A stretch of DNA of 23,671 bases from Bacteroidales bacterium UBA1217 (lineage in GTDB: Bacteria > Bacteroidota > Bacteroidia > Bacteroidales > P3): contig DBXH01000016.1 of NCBI GenBank assembly GCA_002309335.1, positions 87,354 to 111,024 of the forward strand. Direction: 5' to 3'. Below the pieces are notes generated by a model. That model had not been told where the DNA came from and made no database searches. It saw only the letters and a list, made by a program, of their open reading frames with translations. Positions 1-8,429 of the stretch are shown here, piece after piece. A program made the position numbers and the translations under genes. The first letter of the stretch is position 1. The number at the start of each line of letters is the position of its first letter.

Positions 1-708
1 GAGACCATCACCAAGAGCGCCGAGGCTATGTACCGCCACAAAAAACAGTCGGGCGGTAGCGGCCAGTTTGGTGAAGTCCATATGCTCATCGAGCCCTATT
101 TCGACGGTATGCCCAACCAGACCAAGTACCCCATCCGCGACACCCAGGAGTATCCGCTGGAGTGGGGCGGCAAGCTGGTTTTCAACAACTGTATCGTTGG
201 AGGTTCGATCGATGCACGCTTTATGCCCGCTATCCTCAAAGGTATTATGGAGAAGATGGAACAGGGTCCTCTGACCGGTTCCTACGCCCGCGACATCGTT
301 GTCAATATCTATGATGGTAAGATGCACCCCGTCGACTCGAACGAAACGGCTTTCAAGATTGCCGGTCGTACCGCTTTCCGCGAGGCCTTCAAGCTGGCTA
401 ACCCGAAGATTAAAGAGCCTATCTACGACGTTGCTGTCACCGTTCCGACCGAAAGCCAGGGAGGTGTTATGACCGACCTCCAGGGCCGTCGTGCAATCGT
501 TATGGGTATGGATGCTGAGGGCAAGTACACCACCCTCCGCGCCAAAGCTCCTCTCGCTGAGATGAACCGTTACTGCACCGCTCTGAGTTCGCTCACCAGC
601 GGCCGCGGCACATTCACGATGACATTCAGCGGCTACGAGCTCGTCCCGACCGACGTTCAGCAGGCCCTCCTCAAGGCTTACGAAGAAGCCGCCAACGAGG
701 AAGAATAG
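1..708 (+). CDS. EF-G paralog (EF-G2-like), C-terminal part
   Basis: The frame is open from base 1 to a TAG stop, so this is the 3' third of a gene that starts outside the window. It holds the end of domain III or start of IV through domain V of a translation elongation factor G. Recognisable EF-G blocks are the QSGGSGQFGEV stretch, GGSIDARFMPAILKGI, HPVDSNETAFKIAGR, and the domain V blocks DLQGRRAIVMGM and PLAEMNRYCTALSSLTSGRG. Compared with canonical FusA, the region between the QFGEV block and the VGGSI block is expanded by a Pro/Tyr-rich insertion (about residues 30-55 of the visible part). That insertion and the acidic tail AANEEE fit the second EF-G of Bacteroidetes. In Bacteroides thetaiotaomicron that paralog (EF-G2) is reported to translocate without GTP hydrolysis and to matter in starvation and gut colonisation. 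The G domain is not visible, so loss of GTPase activity cannot be judged here. Assignment to the EF-G family is certain; the EF-G2 subtype is an inference. Confidence 0.9.
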   Translation, partial: ETITKSAEAMYRHKKQSGGSGQFGEVHMLIEPYFDGMPNQTKYPIRDTQEYPLEWGGKLVFNNCIVGGSIDARFMPAILKGIMEKMEQGPLTGSYARDIVVNIYDGKMHPVDSNETAFKIAGRTAFREAFKLANPKIKEPIYDVAVTVPTESQGGVMTDLQGRRAIVMGMDAEGKYTTLRAKAPLAEMNRYCTALSSLTSGRGTFTMTFSGYELVPTDVQQALLKAYEEAANEEE

Positions 709-780
709 CGAGTGCCCCCCGTAGGGCGATTTGGCTACGTGGTCATATCTCTCTACACTACAACATCAACAGAAACAGCA

Positions 781-812
781 AGGGTGTCTATTACAGACAC
801 CCTTTTCTTTTT
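781..812 (+). terminator. Rho-independent terminator after the EF-G paralog
   Basis: A perfect 9-bp stem (AGGGTGTCT at 781-789 with AGACACCCT at 795-803) closes a 5-base loop and is followed by a T-rich run TTTTCTTTTT. It lies 73 bases after the EF-G stop. It may also slow transcription arriving from the minus-strand C10 peptidase gene, but that side has no clean T-run. Confidence 0.85.
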
Positions 813-893
813 GTCGCCCTCCGTGGCGGGTATGCCCCCCCCCACGTTCTTTCGGATATCTTGATTAATGGAGCACCTTTTTGTTCCTGAACG

Positions 894-1931
894 CTATTTG
901 ACGACGAACTTGGCTGTTTCATAGCGCCTGTCGCCCTCGACACGCAAAATATAGATGCCTCTATTCAGTTCTGCGACGGGAATACTGCCGTTGGAAGAGC
1001 CGGCTTTCACCTTTTGGCCCAAAGCGTTGAAAATGGTATAATCCACCGTTTCACCAAGAAGGTCATTCAAATAGAGTACATCGGTGGCAGGGTTGGGATA
1101 AACCTTGAGCGGCTGCGGGCGCGCAGGTTCGTGAACTGCCAAAGGATCCTTATTGGGAATGATATTCAAGATAATGCCCTCAATCTTGGTCCATCCGCAA
1201 GAATAACCATCAGGGTCGGGCAGCTGGTACCAATTATCATTGGGACCGCCCCAACCAAAGTTGATATGAAACTTACCGTCACTTTCGCGATAGCCATCGA
1301 CAACGACATTGTGTCCAGTTGTACCGTCCTGACTTTCAACGGCCAGATGCGCGGGATAACCAGCCTGCAGATTGGATATTAATATAGCGTACATCGCCGA
1401 ATCAGCTTCACGTAACAGCTGACAGTTTGCAAAACCAAACCGTTGATAAGCCTGGAACGCCTGATCCACAGAATATGTGCCCGAGCCGTAAGTGTCCGAT
1501 GCTGTATAGACCTGCTTGCAAGCCACACCGCAAGCAAAAACAACAGCAGCCTTTAATGTGCCGGGGAGCGCCTCGCCTCGTTGGAATGTAGCATCAACCG
1601 AGTCCAACATCGTGTTCAGTTGCGGGAACGAAGGAAAATCATAAGTGTCCCATTCGTCATCGATATGGAACTGCCTGCCGAAATAATTACCAGTACAATA
1701 GTCGTCACTGTTGTCGAAGCGGGTGCCTTGCGTCGTTCGCAAATGGTTGACAATCTGCCCCATTACAATGGCAGGACATCCGGCATAACAACGTTTATTA
1801 TTCTCAAAAGGATCGGTTGGGCAATGTTGGTTGTAGGGAGCACCCTGCGTCCACTTTGTGGTGAGCAGAGGTTGTTGAGCCCATCCGCTAAGGGCGCAAA
1901 ACAGAAAAAATACTGCAAATACTTTTTTCAC
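894..1931 (-). CDS. Secreted C10-family (streptopain-like) cysteine peptidase with T9SS sorting domain
   Basis: This 345-residue protein has a signal peptide (residues 1-19, ending GWAQ). A C10 catalytic domain spans about 24-260, and a T9SS type A sorting domain starts near residue 276 (KVYPNPATDVLYLND) and ends in KFVVK. The nucleophile is Cys52 in the block CYAGCPAIVMGQI. The catalytic His is His207 in GHNVVVDGY, and the conserved NFGWGG motif is at 223-228. The mature domain begins almost directly after the signal peptide (KWTQGAPYNQHCP). The roughly 100-residue propeptide of streptopain and interpain is therefore absent. The start codon is GTG, since an in-frame TAA lies a few codons upstream and there is no ATG. 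It sits 99 bases downstream of the GH89 gene on the same strand with no terminator between, so the two may be co-transcribed. It probably acts as a surface or extracellular protease. Confidence 0.88.
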   Translation of the reverse strand: MKKVFAVFFLFCALSGWAQQPLLTTKWTQGAPYNQHCPTDPFENNKRCYAGCPAIVMGQIVNHLRTTQGTRFDNSDDYCTGNYFGRQFHIDDEWDTYDFPSFPQLNTMLDSVDATFQRGEALPGTLKAAVVFACGVACKQVYTASDTYGSGTYSVDQAFQAYQRFGFANCQLLREADSAMYAILISNLQAGYPAHLAVESQDGTTGHNVVVDGYRESDGKFHINFGWGGPNDNWYQLPDPDGYSCGWTKIEGIILNIIPNKDPLAVHEPARPQPLKVYPNPATDVLYLNDLLGETVDYTIFNALGQKVKAGSSNGSIPVAELNRGIYILRVEGDRRYETAKFVVK

Positions 1932-2030
1932 AATTGTTTCTAATGTTTGTTATTGTTGTTCCAAATTCGCGGTGTAAGAGGACGTTTTTTTTCTCCACAT
2001 AACCGTAAGAAGGGGCTATCGCATTTTTTA

Positions 2031-4259
2031 TCATTTACGTTGATACCGTTCTACCAGTTCTGCACGGTATTTGTCGGCAATCTTGCGGGCAAGCGCCACA
2101 CCGTCGCCTTGCGGCTCAGGGCTGAAGGCACCAATGCGTTCACGCCACCAGCGGCCTTCATACTTGCATATACGGTCGTGATAGGCTTTCTCGTCGAATG
2201 GTTTACCATCCTCAACAGAGGCATTCACATCCTTGAAGAACTCCTTCCAACGGTAAGCATAATAGGTAGCCGTAAGACCGGCCCAGCCTCTACTGCCATA
2301 TTCGTTTAGCAGAGCATCTTCCTCGCCCCAAGTAGTGATGAGGTTGCGGGCGTTGCTCTCATAATAGTCCTTTTCTGCCTCGGTTGTGCCGATAGCACGT
2401 GCATCGCGTATCCAGCGTCCAAGCAGGAATGCACTCTCCGTTGCCAGCAGTGGGTCGGTGTCGTCGAGGATTGCGGTCATCCTCTGTTCAGTCTGATGCA
2501 TCTTTTCGTGGTCACCCTCGCGATAGGCTTTCACATAGTCGGCATAGAGGTCGCCAAAATAGTTGCCCAGCAACTGTCGGGTGATGTTTACAATATCGAA
2601 ATGGCGTGTACGACTATTGCTTTCTGAAGCCAGCAGGTGGTCAAGAACCTGCAGCAGGTCTAGATTGTTGTAGCGGTAGGTCGGTGCAATATAGTATTGG
2701 CGATACTCCTTGATGTCGCCCATCGTGGGACGCTGGTTGATGCGCACTGTCTGTCCTGGCGAGGAGACTTTGTTATAGACACTATCGGCCAGAAGTTTCC
2801 ACGCCGCACGCATTTCTGAATCAACCTTGCCGGCACGCTGGTCGGCAAGACGTTCCACCCAAGATGAAACATCCTTGGTCAATGGATTGTTCCATGCCTT
2901 TTCAAAAACATATTCATACATAAAGGGATTGCAGTCGAATCCTTCAAGAGTTGAACCAATGCCGACAAAGTTGTCACCGCCCTTTTCAAAAGCCCGCTCA
3001 ATACGGACATTCACTGTGTCGAGGTTACCTGCCAACATTGAGTTGCCACCGAAGTTGCCCAGATAGCACCATATATATGGAACACCGTAGTAGGCATTGG
3101 TGCGCTCCCACACCGGCTGCCGCTCGCAGTAGTAGTCGAGCAACAGGTGTCGCTCCTTAGGGAATGAGGTTATATAAGCCTCGATGCGGTTGTCAACCTC
3201 CCAATACTGGCGTTCGTTCCAAAAGAGCCAGGTCATTTCCAGCCAGCGTGCATCAGGGTCGACCGCGGCAAGCGATTCATACACTTGACGACTCACTCGG
3301 GCCAAATAGTCTGGCTCCCAGCTGGGAGGAATCATCTCGTTAAAGATGTCTATACCATAGATATGGTCAGTGCCAAACATTTCTATCTCCTTAGTGACAA
3401 ACCTCTTTTGTATCTCGGCATACAATTCACATTCAGGGTCGAGAAACTTACACCAACATGTGCTGTCAAAGCCCGCCCAATCGCCTAACGACGCCAACGG
3501 TGCATCAGGATAGATGCGTTTGATGCAAGGTGGCACATGGCCTGCAAAGCCTGGCAGTACGGGTTTCATATTCAACTCACGCTCACGGGCTACAATCCTC
3601 TTCTGCAGTTCTTTCTGGTTCTCGAGCCACGACACAGGAAGAGGACCGCCCCAGCGGTCGATATTCTGCATTCGATGCCACGGGAGATGTGCCGGACCTG
3701 TGAAATAGCTGCGTATCTCCTCGTCGGTCAGTCCAAGTTCGCTCCACACCTCATACCAGACTGCCTCTTGACCGGTAATAGCCAAAGGCAGATTAATGCC
3801 GTTGAGCGCCATCCAGTCGATGAAATGCTCCCACTGCTCCCATCCCCACCAAGGCATAGTATAGCCGTAGGTGCAGTAATTCAGGAAAAAGCGTTCTTTG
3901 ACACGTGCCGTCAAACATACTTTCTCTGGCACTTTGGGCATTGCAGCAGGACTTTCCAAGGGTTCTTCCTTAAACCACGAATACTGCGCCCTACAGTAGT
4001 ATTTTAGGTAATGGTTTAGTCCAACAGCCATACTATTGGCATTGTTGCCGCGAATAATCAAATCACGGCCTTTGCTTTCGAGTTCGAACCGGTCGATCGA
4101 ATCGCCGCTAAGCCTTTCCAGAACAATATGCTTTGAATACTCTGGTACTACGCGCTCTATCAGCCCGCGCATTGCCACACATTCAGGGTCGGTCTCAGTC
4201 TTTGTGCAGCCTGTGAATAATGTGGCGCACAGGATCATTAAGAAATAGTATTTCTTCAT
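2031..4259 (-). CDS. Alpha-N-acetylglucosaminidase lipoprotein (GH89, NAGLU family)
   Basis: This is a 742-residue protein of the usual GH89 length. A lipoprotein signal ends in LFTGC with Cys18 as the lipidated residue, so it is anchored to a membrane, probably the outer one. The N-terminal NAGLU domain spans about 25-105, the TIM-barrel about 110-455, and the all-helical C-terminal domain the rest. Family blocks include YGYTMPWWGWEQWEHFIDWM, NLPLAITGQEAVWYEVW and MKPVLPGFAGHVPP. Two Glu residues align with the catalytic pair of human NAGLU (E316 and E446): Glu308 in DIFNEMIPP and Glu439 in GSTLEGF. The family removes terminal alpha-linked GlcNAc, for example from gastric-type mucin O-glycans or heparan sulfate fragments. 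No SusC/SusD genes lie nearby, so this is not a classical polysaccharide utilisation locus. Its partner downstream is the C10 peptidase. Confidence 0.95.
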   Translation of the reverse strand: MKKYYFLMILCATLFTGCTKTETDPECVAMRGLIERVVPEYSKHIVLERLSGDSIDRFELESKGRDLIIRGNNANSMAVGLNHYLKYYCRAQYSWFKEEPLESPAAMPKVPEKVCLTARVKERFFLNYCTYGYTMPWWGWEQWEHFIDWMALNGINLPLAITGQEAVWYEVWSELGLTDEEIRSYFTGPAHLPWHRMQNIDRWGGPLPVSWLENQKELQKRIVARERELNMKPVLPGFAGHVPPCIKRIYPDAPLASLGDWAGFDSTCWCKFLDPECELYAEIQKRFVTKEIEMFGTDHIYGIDIFNEMIPPSWEPDYLARVSRQVYESLAAVDPDARWLEMTWLFWNERQYWEVDNRIEAYITSFPKERHLLLDYYCERQPVWERTNAYYGVPYIWCYLGNFGGNSMLAGNLDTVNVRIERAFEKGGDNFVGIGSTLEGFDCNPFMYEYVFEKAWNNPLTKDVSSWVERLADQRAGKVDSEMRAAWKLLADSVYNKVSSPGQTVRINQRPTMGDIKEYRQYYIAPTYRYNNLDLLQVLDHLLASESNSRTRHFDIVNITRQLLGNYFGDLYADYVKAYREGDHEKMHQTEQRMTAILDDTDPLLATESAFLLGRWIRDARAIGTTEAEKDYYESNARNLITTWGEEDALLNEYGSRGWAGLTATYYAYRWKEFFKDVNASVEDGKPFDEKAYHDRICKYEGRWWRERIGAFSPEPQGDGVALARKIADKYRAELVERYQRK

Positions 4260-4429
4260 ATTTTTATTGTATTATTATACATTATTCAAGTGTTCCGAGC
4301 AATATTAATAAAAAAACGTAACCCTTGAGAAAATATTGCATTGTTCTTAAATGGAGGAAGAAAATAAAAAAGCTGGGAAAAACATACTATTTTACCTCTT
4401 TTTGAGTTATTATAGATAAAACTACAACT

Positions 4430-5896
4430 ATGGCTGCCTTAAACTCACAACGACAAAAGATGAAAATGCAGCAGAAGCTGACTCCACAACAGCTATTGCT
4501 GATGCGGTTGCTGCAACTGCCAGTCACTACACTTGAACAAAGAATAAAAGAAGAGGTTGAGAAAAACCCTATGCTCGAAGTAAATGAAATGGAGCCACAA
4601 GACCAGTACGATTCGACCGACAGAGTTGACCCTAACGACGAGGATGGAGATTTCAGGGGTATCGACATCGACGAGTACTATGACGATGATGATTACAGCT
4701 ACCGTGAACGCCTGGAGAAGGATCGCAACATCGAGGAACGTCAGATGGATTATTCAGACAGCGAATCATTTACCGAGTCACTGATGCGGCAATACAACCT
4801 ACGCAACCTCACCGAGCGCGAACGCACTATCGGCAATGAAATAATAGGCAGCATTGACGGTAGCGGCTATTTGGGACGCGACATACAAATTATAGCCAAC
4901 GATATGGCTTTCCGCGCCGGAATTGAAGTCACGGACGAAGAGATGGGAAAGGTGCTGAAAGAGATACAATCGCTCGACCCAGCAGGTGTGGGTGCCCGTA
5001 ACTTGCAAGAATGCTTGTCGCTACAGCTGCATCGCATTCAAAATCCCGACGAAGATACAAAAATCGCCACCAGTATCGTGGACAAACATTTCAACCAGCT
5101 AACAAACAAGCATTACGCCTCACTGATGACCGCGTTAAAGATTGACGAAAAGCAGCTGAACCGCGCCCTTGCAACCATACGGCGTCTGAACCCAAAACCC
5201 GGATGGGGTCGCGAAGATGAACACAAAGGAGCACACTACATCATTCCCGATTTCATTGTTTCAAACGAGGGTGGACAGCTGGCATTCTCACTCAGCGACC
5301 GTAATCGCCCAAAGCTGCAACTCAACAGCGAGTACACTGAAATGATGCAGCAACTCAGCGGTCAGAACAAACTAAAAAACAGCGAACGCGAGACTCTTCA
5401 GTTCATTAAGTCTAAGACTGAGGCTGCCCAGTGGCTGATCAACACCCTCGAACAGCGCTATGAAACTCTGGCAACGACAATGGGCGCCATAGTCAAATAC
5501 CAGCAAGCCTATTTCCTGAGTGGCGACACCGCTGACTTGCGTCCTATGCGACTGAAAGACATAGCACAACTGACAGGCTACGACGAGTCGACCATATCGC
5601 GTGTCGCCAACGAGAAATATGTACAAACCAACTTTGGCACTTTCCTGCTCAAAAACCTCTTCAGTAAAGCTGTAGCCACAGAACAGGGCGAAGCTCTTGC
5701 CACAGAGCACCTGAAAGAAGCCCTGCGGCAAATCATCGACAATGAAGACAAAAGAAATCCTCTGACCGACGAGGCTATAACAGAAATGCTGTCCAAGCTA
5801 GGGTTCATTTTGTCGCGCCGCACTGTGACGAAATATCGTGAAAGTATGGACATCCCGTCAGGGAGAATGAGGAAAGAGCTAAACACAAATCACTGA
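4430..5896 (+). CDS. rpoN: RNA polymerase sigma-54 factor RpoN
   Basis: This 488-residue sigma-54 is full length. Region I (1-50) is Gln/Leu-rich, with QQLLLMRLLQLP and the VEKNPMLE motif. Region II (about 55-112) is very acidic, including a YYDDDDY run. The core-binding domain carries the conserved SLDPAGVGARNLQECL block (181-196). A helix-turn-helix lies at about 375-398 (KDIAQLTGYDESTISRVAN), and the RpoN box RRTVTKYR is at 463-470, which recognises the -24 element. Sigma-54 needs an AAA+ enhancer-binding protein to open promoters; none is encoded in this window. No Shine-Dalgarno sequence precedes the ATG. The M23 peptidase gene starts four bases after its stop, so the two are probably transcribed together. 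Confidence 0.97.
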   Translation: MAALNSQRQKMKMQQKLTPQQLLLMRLLQLPVTTLEQRIKEEVEKNPMLEVNEMEPQDQYDSTDRVDPNDEDGDFRGIDIDEYYDDDDYSYRERLEKDRNIEERQMDYSDSESFTESLMRQYNLRNLTERERTIGNEIIGSIDGSGYLGRDIQIIANDMAFRAGIEVTDEEMGKVLKEIQSLDPAGVGARNLQECLSLQLHRIQNPDEDTKIATSIVDKHFNQLTNKHYASLMTALKIDEKQLNRALATIRRLNPKPGWGREDEHKGAHYIIPDFIVSNEGGQLAFSLSDRNRPKLQLNSEYTEMMQQLSGQNKLKNSERETLQFIKSKTEAAQWLINTLEQRYETLATTMGAIVKYQQAYFLSGDTADLRPMRLKDIAQLTGYDESTISRVANEKYVQTNFGTFLLKNLFSKAVATEQGEALATEHLKEALRQIIDNEDKRNPLTDEAITEMLSKLGFILSRRTVTKYRESMDIPSGRMRKELNTNH

Positions 5897-5900
5897 CGCA

Positions 5901-6818
5901 TTGAATATTCCGCACATATCCACTATCCTAAGACACCTGCATAAGGTCGTTGCCGTCAGCATTATTATGCTGATGCCGATGATTCTTGCCGCCCAAAATG
6001 AGAAACCACGTCACAAACAAGTCCAAATCTATTGCGGTGACGGCAGCGAGGTGCCTATGTGGAGACTATTCTATAACGACCATTTGGCGAACAACCTGGT
6101 GCGGCCACGTACGCTTCCCCTCGACTCACTACCCGACGAGATAAACCTTAGAATCGTAAAAGACAGCGGTGATTTTTGCTTCCCTATGAAAAACATAATC
6201 ACGTCGCCCTACGGATGGCGCACACGTTGGGAACGTCCACACCGCGGCGTAGACATACTTCTGAACACCGGCGACCCCGTTCGTGCCTGTTTCCCAGGCG
6301 TGGTACGCATAGCGCGACCAATGGGCGGATATGGTAACGTGATAGTGTTGAGGCACGAAAACGGACTAGAAACCGTATATGGCCACCTTTCCAAAATACT
6401 TGTAAAACCGCTCCAGATGGTTGAGGCTGGCGAGACAATAGGCCTTGGCGGCAGCACTGGCCGTTCGACAGGACCGCACCTGCATTTTGAAGTACGTTTT
6501 CAATACGAACCTTTCGACCCCGAATGGATACTGGACTTTAAAAACTTCACTCTGCGTACACGCAGACTGCACCTCGACAAGACCTACTTCGGCATCAGCC
6601 GCCCTAAAAACAAAAGACCACCCATATTCAAAGCTGATAAAAGCATCATCAAAGAACGTCCTTTCAAACAACAGGCAAAAGAAGTTTATTACGAAATAAA
6701 GAAAGGCGACACTCTTGAGAAAATAGCTATGATGCACAGCACCACCGTGGAACAGCTACAAGAGCTGAATCCAAAACTAAAAAAAGCAAAACCCGGACTG
6801 CAAATACGCGTCCGATAA
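5901..6818 (+). CDS. Secreted M23 peptidoglycan endopeptidase with C-terminal LysM
   Basis: This 305-residue exported peptidase has a hydrophobic signal segment (about 15-31, ending ILAAQ). The M23 (LytM/lysostaphin-type) domain spans about 90-210. Expected zinc ligands are His114 and Asp118 (PHRGVD) and His195 in the GPHLHFEV block. Catalytic His residues are His162 (YGHLS) and His193. A LysM domain closes the protein (about 262-305, YYEIKKGDTLEKIA), giving peptidoglycan binding. The start is probably TTG at 5901, because an in-frame TAA lies at 5880-5882 and the first ATG codons would cut into the signal peptide. It probably cleaves peptide crosslinks in the periplasm. All metal and catalytic residues are present, so it should be active rather than a degenerate EnvC-type activator. 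Confidence 0.93.
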   Translation: MNIPHISTILRHLHKVVAVSIIMLMPMILAAQNEKPRHKQVQIYCGDGSEVPMWRLFYNDHLANNLVRPRTLPLDSLPDEINLRIVKDSGDFCFPMKNIITSPYGWRTRWERPHRGVDILLNTGDPVRACFPGVVRIARPMGGYGNVIVLRHENGLETVYGHLSKILVKPLQMVEAGETIGLGGSTGRSTGPHLHFEVRFQYEPFDPEWILDFKNFTLRTRRLHLDKTYFGISRPKNKRPPIFKADKSIIKERPFKQQAKEVYYEIKKGDTLEKIAMMHSTTVEQLQELNPKLKKAKPGLQIRVR

Positions 6819-6856
6819 ACATATATGAACTTTTTAACATCAAGACTTTCATCCCA

Positions 6857-7363
6857 ATGAAAAAGACCAATCTTTCAGATTACGACCCAACACAGGTCCC
6901 CTCGGGAAAAGAATATCGCATCGGCATTGCCGTTGCCGAATGGAACAAAGAAATAACCGACGCCCTTGCCGAAGGAGCCATTGACACTCTGCGTAAATAT
7001 GATGTTGCAGAAGATAATATTGTTCTTATACACGTCCCCGGCAGTTTCGAACTGACCAGCGGTGCCGATCTTATGCTCCGCAACGACGAAAAACTGGATG
7101 CCGTCATCTGTATCGGATGCGTGATACAAGGCGAGACACGCCACTTTGACTTCATCTGTGAGGCCGTCTCGCAAGGTGTCACAAACGTAGCCATCAAACA
7201 CGGCAAACCTGTTATTTTCAGCCTATTGACCACTAACAACGTTGAGCAGGCCATTGACCGCTCTGGTGGAAAGCACGGCAACAAAGGTATTGAAGGCGCA
7301 GCTACAGCACTGAAAATGATAGCCTTGCAAAAAACATTGGAATCTAAAAGACAAAAAGCGTAA
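6857..7363 (+). CDS. ribH: 6,7-dimethyl-8-ribityllumazine synthase
   Basis: This 168-residue lumazine synthase condenses 5-amino-6-ribitylamino-uracil with 3,4-dihydroxy-2-butanone 4-phosphate, the penultimate step of riboflavin synthesis in the cytosol. Conserved motifs are AEWNKEIT (substrate-binding Trp/Asn), HVPGSFELT (59-67), CIGCVIQGETRHFDFI with the catalytic His96, and the phosphate-binding Arg135 in DRSGGKHGNKG. It lies 38 bases after the M23 gene and four bases before fmt, suggesting a shared transcript with both. No FMN riboswitch is visible upstream, which fits its place inside an unrelated housekeeping string. ApbE, which uses FAD, is encoded further along but is not linked in an operon. 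Confidence 0.97.
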   Translation: MKKTNLSDYDPTQVPSGKEYRIGIAVAEWNKEITDALAEGAIDTLRKYDVAEDNIVLIHVPGSFELTSGADLMLRNDEKLDAVICIGCVIQGETRHFDFICEAVSQGVTNVAIKHGKPVIFSLLTTNNVEQAIDRSGGKHGNKGIEGAATALKMIALQKTLESKRQKA

Positions 7364-7367
7364 AACA

Positions 7368-8315
7368 ATGAGCAAAAGAATTGTCTTTATGGGTACGCCC
7401 GATTTTGCTGTCAAGTCGCTCGACGCAATTGTCCAAGCCGGTTACGATGTCGCAGCTGTTGTCACCGTGCCAGACCGCCAAACAGGTCGCGGACTCAAAG
7501 TGACATTTTCGCCTGTGAAAGAGTATGCACTGCAGCACAACCTGCCACTGCTACAGCCGGAAAAACTGCGTGATCCGCAGTTCCTTTCAGAACTTGAAAG
7601 TCTCAAAGCTGAACTATTTGTCGTTGTTGCTTTCCGTATGCTGCCTCAATCCGTATGGGCTATGCCACCGCTAGGCACATTCAACCTCCACGCCTCGTTA
7701 CTGCCGCAATACCGTGGCGCAGCACCTATAAACTGGGCGATAATAAACGGTGAAAAAGAGACTGGCGTCACAACTTTCCTGCTAAACGAGAAAATAGATG
7801 AAGGCCGTATACTTATGCAGCGCACAACACCTATCAGCGACAACGACAACGCCGAATCGCTCCACGACAGGCTTGCCGAAATGGGTGCAGCGCTGACTGT
7901 TGAAACTCTCGACTCGCTCTTTGCTGGCACCATACACCCCCAACCACAGCCCGAAGTCAAACAACTCAAGCTGGCACCAAAAATATTCAAACCCGACTGC
8001 GCCATCGACTGGACCCGCAACGGAAACGACATACGCAATTTTGTCAGGGGGCTCTCACCATACCCGGCAGCTACAACAACGATGATCGACAACAAAGGTG
8101 AAAATGTATCTATGAAAATATACGATGTCGACTTTGAAAAAGGCGTCACAGACGTCCTGGGAACAATAAAAACTGATGAAAAAAAAGAGTTAAAAATCGC
8201 CACAAAAGATGGTTTTATCAAGATTTTGAGCCTGCAAATCAGCGGAAAAAAGAAAATTACAGCCGATGAATTTTTACGAGGTTATAAAATAAAAGACTGG
8301 AAATTAAATATTTAA
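7368..8315 (+). CDS. fmt: Methionyl-tRNA formyltransferase
   Basis: This 315-residue enzyme formylates initiator Met-tRNA using 10-formyl-tetrahydrofolate. The N-terminal transferase domain (about 1-190) begins with FMGTPDFAV and holds the catalytic residues Asn106 and His108 (FNLHASLLPQYRG) and Asp144 (EKIDEGRIL). The conserved SLLPxYRG signature is at 110-117. The C-terminal OB-fold domain (about 205-315) starts around KIFKPDCAIDW and has the family's PYPAATT segment. It starts four bases after ribH stops, so it is likely translated from the same message. def is not adjacent. The bases after it are AT-rich and lead into the HU promoter, with no clear terminator. Confidence 0.97.
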   Translation: MSKRIVFMGTPDFAVKSLDAIVQAGYDVAAVVTVPDRQTGRGLKVTFSPVKEYALQHNLPLLQPEKLRDPQFLSELESLKAELFVVVAFRMLPQSVWAMPPLGTFNLHASLLPQYRGAAPINWAIINGEKETGVTTFLLNEKIDEGRILMQRTTPISDNDNAESLHDRLAEMGAALTVETLDSLFAGTIHPQPQPEVKQLKLAPKIFKPDCAIDWTRNGNDIRNFVRGLSPYPAATTTMIDNKGENVSMKIYDVDFEKGVTDVLGTIKTDEKKELKIATKDGFIKILSLQISGKKKITADEFLRGYKIKDWKLNI

Positions 8316-8380
8316 GATTATTTATCAAAAATTTAACAAATTTTTTTTGAAAAAAAGTTCATTCTTTAAAAAAAACTGCA

Positions 8381-8388
8381 TATATTTG
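8381..8388 (+). promoter_or_regulatory. Bacteroidetes -7 box upstream of the HU gene
   Basis: TATATTTG matches the Bacteroidetes primary-sigma -7 consensus TAnnTTTG exactly and lies 41 bases before the HU start codon in an A/T-rich stretch. A perfect TTTG -33 element at the usual distance is not visible, though a TTC lies about 20 bases upstream. Confidence 0.65.
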
Positions 8389-8429
8389 CATCGTCAAAAA
8401 AATATTGTTTAACCCTCAATTTCATCAAA

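Noticed and set aside
835..843. Run of nine C as a possible phase-variation tract
   Set aside because: It lies between the ends of two converging genes, outside any promoter or coding frame, so length changes would have no obvious effect.
3520..3560. Sigma-54 type -24/-12 site (TGGCAC followed by CTGCA)
   Set aside because: It lies inside the GH89 coding sequence, has a mismatch in the -12 element, and is not upstream of any gene on its strand.
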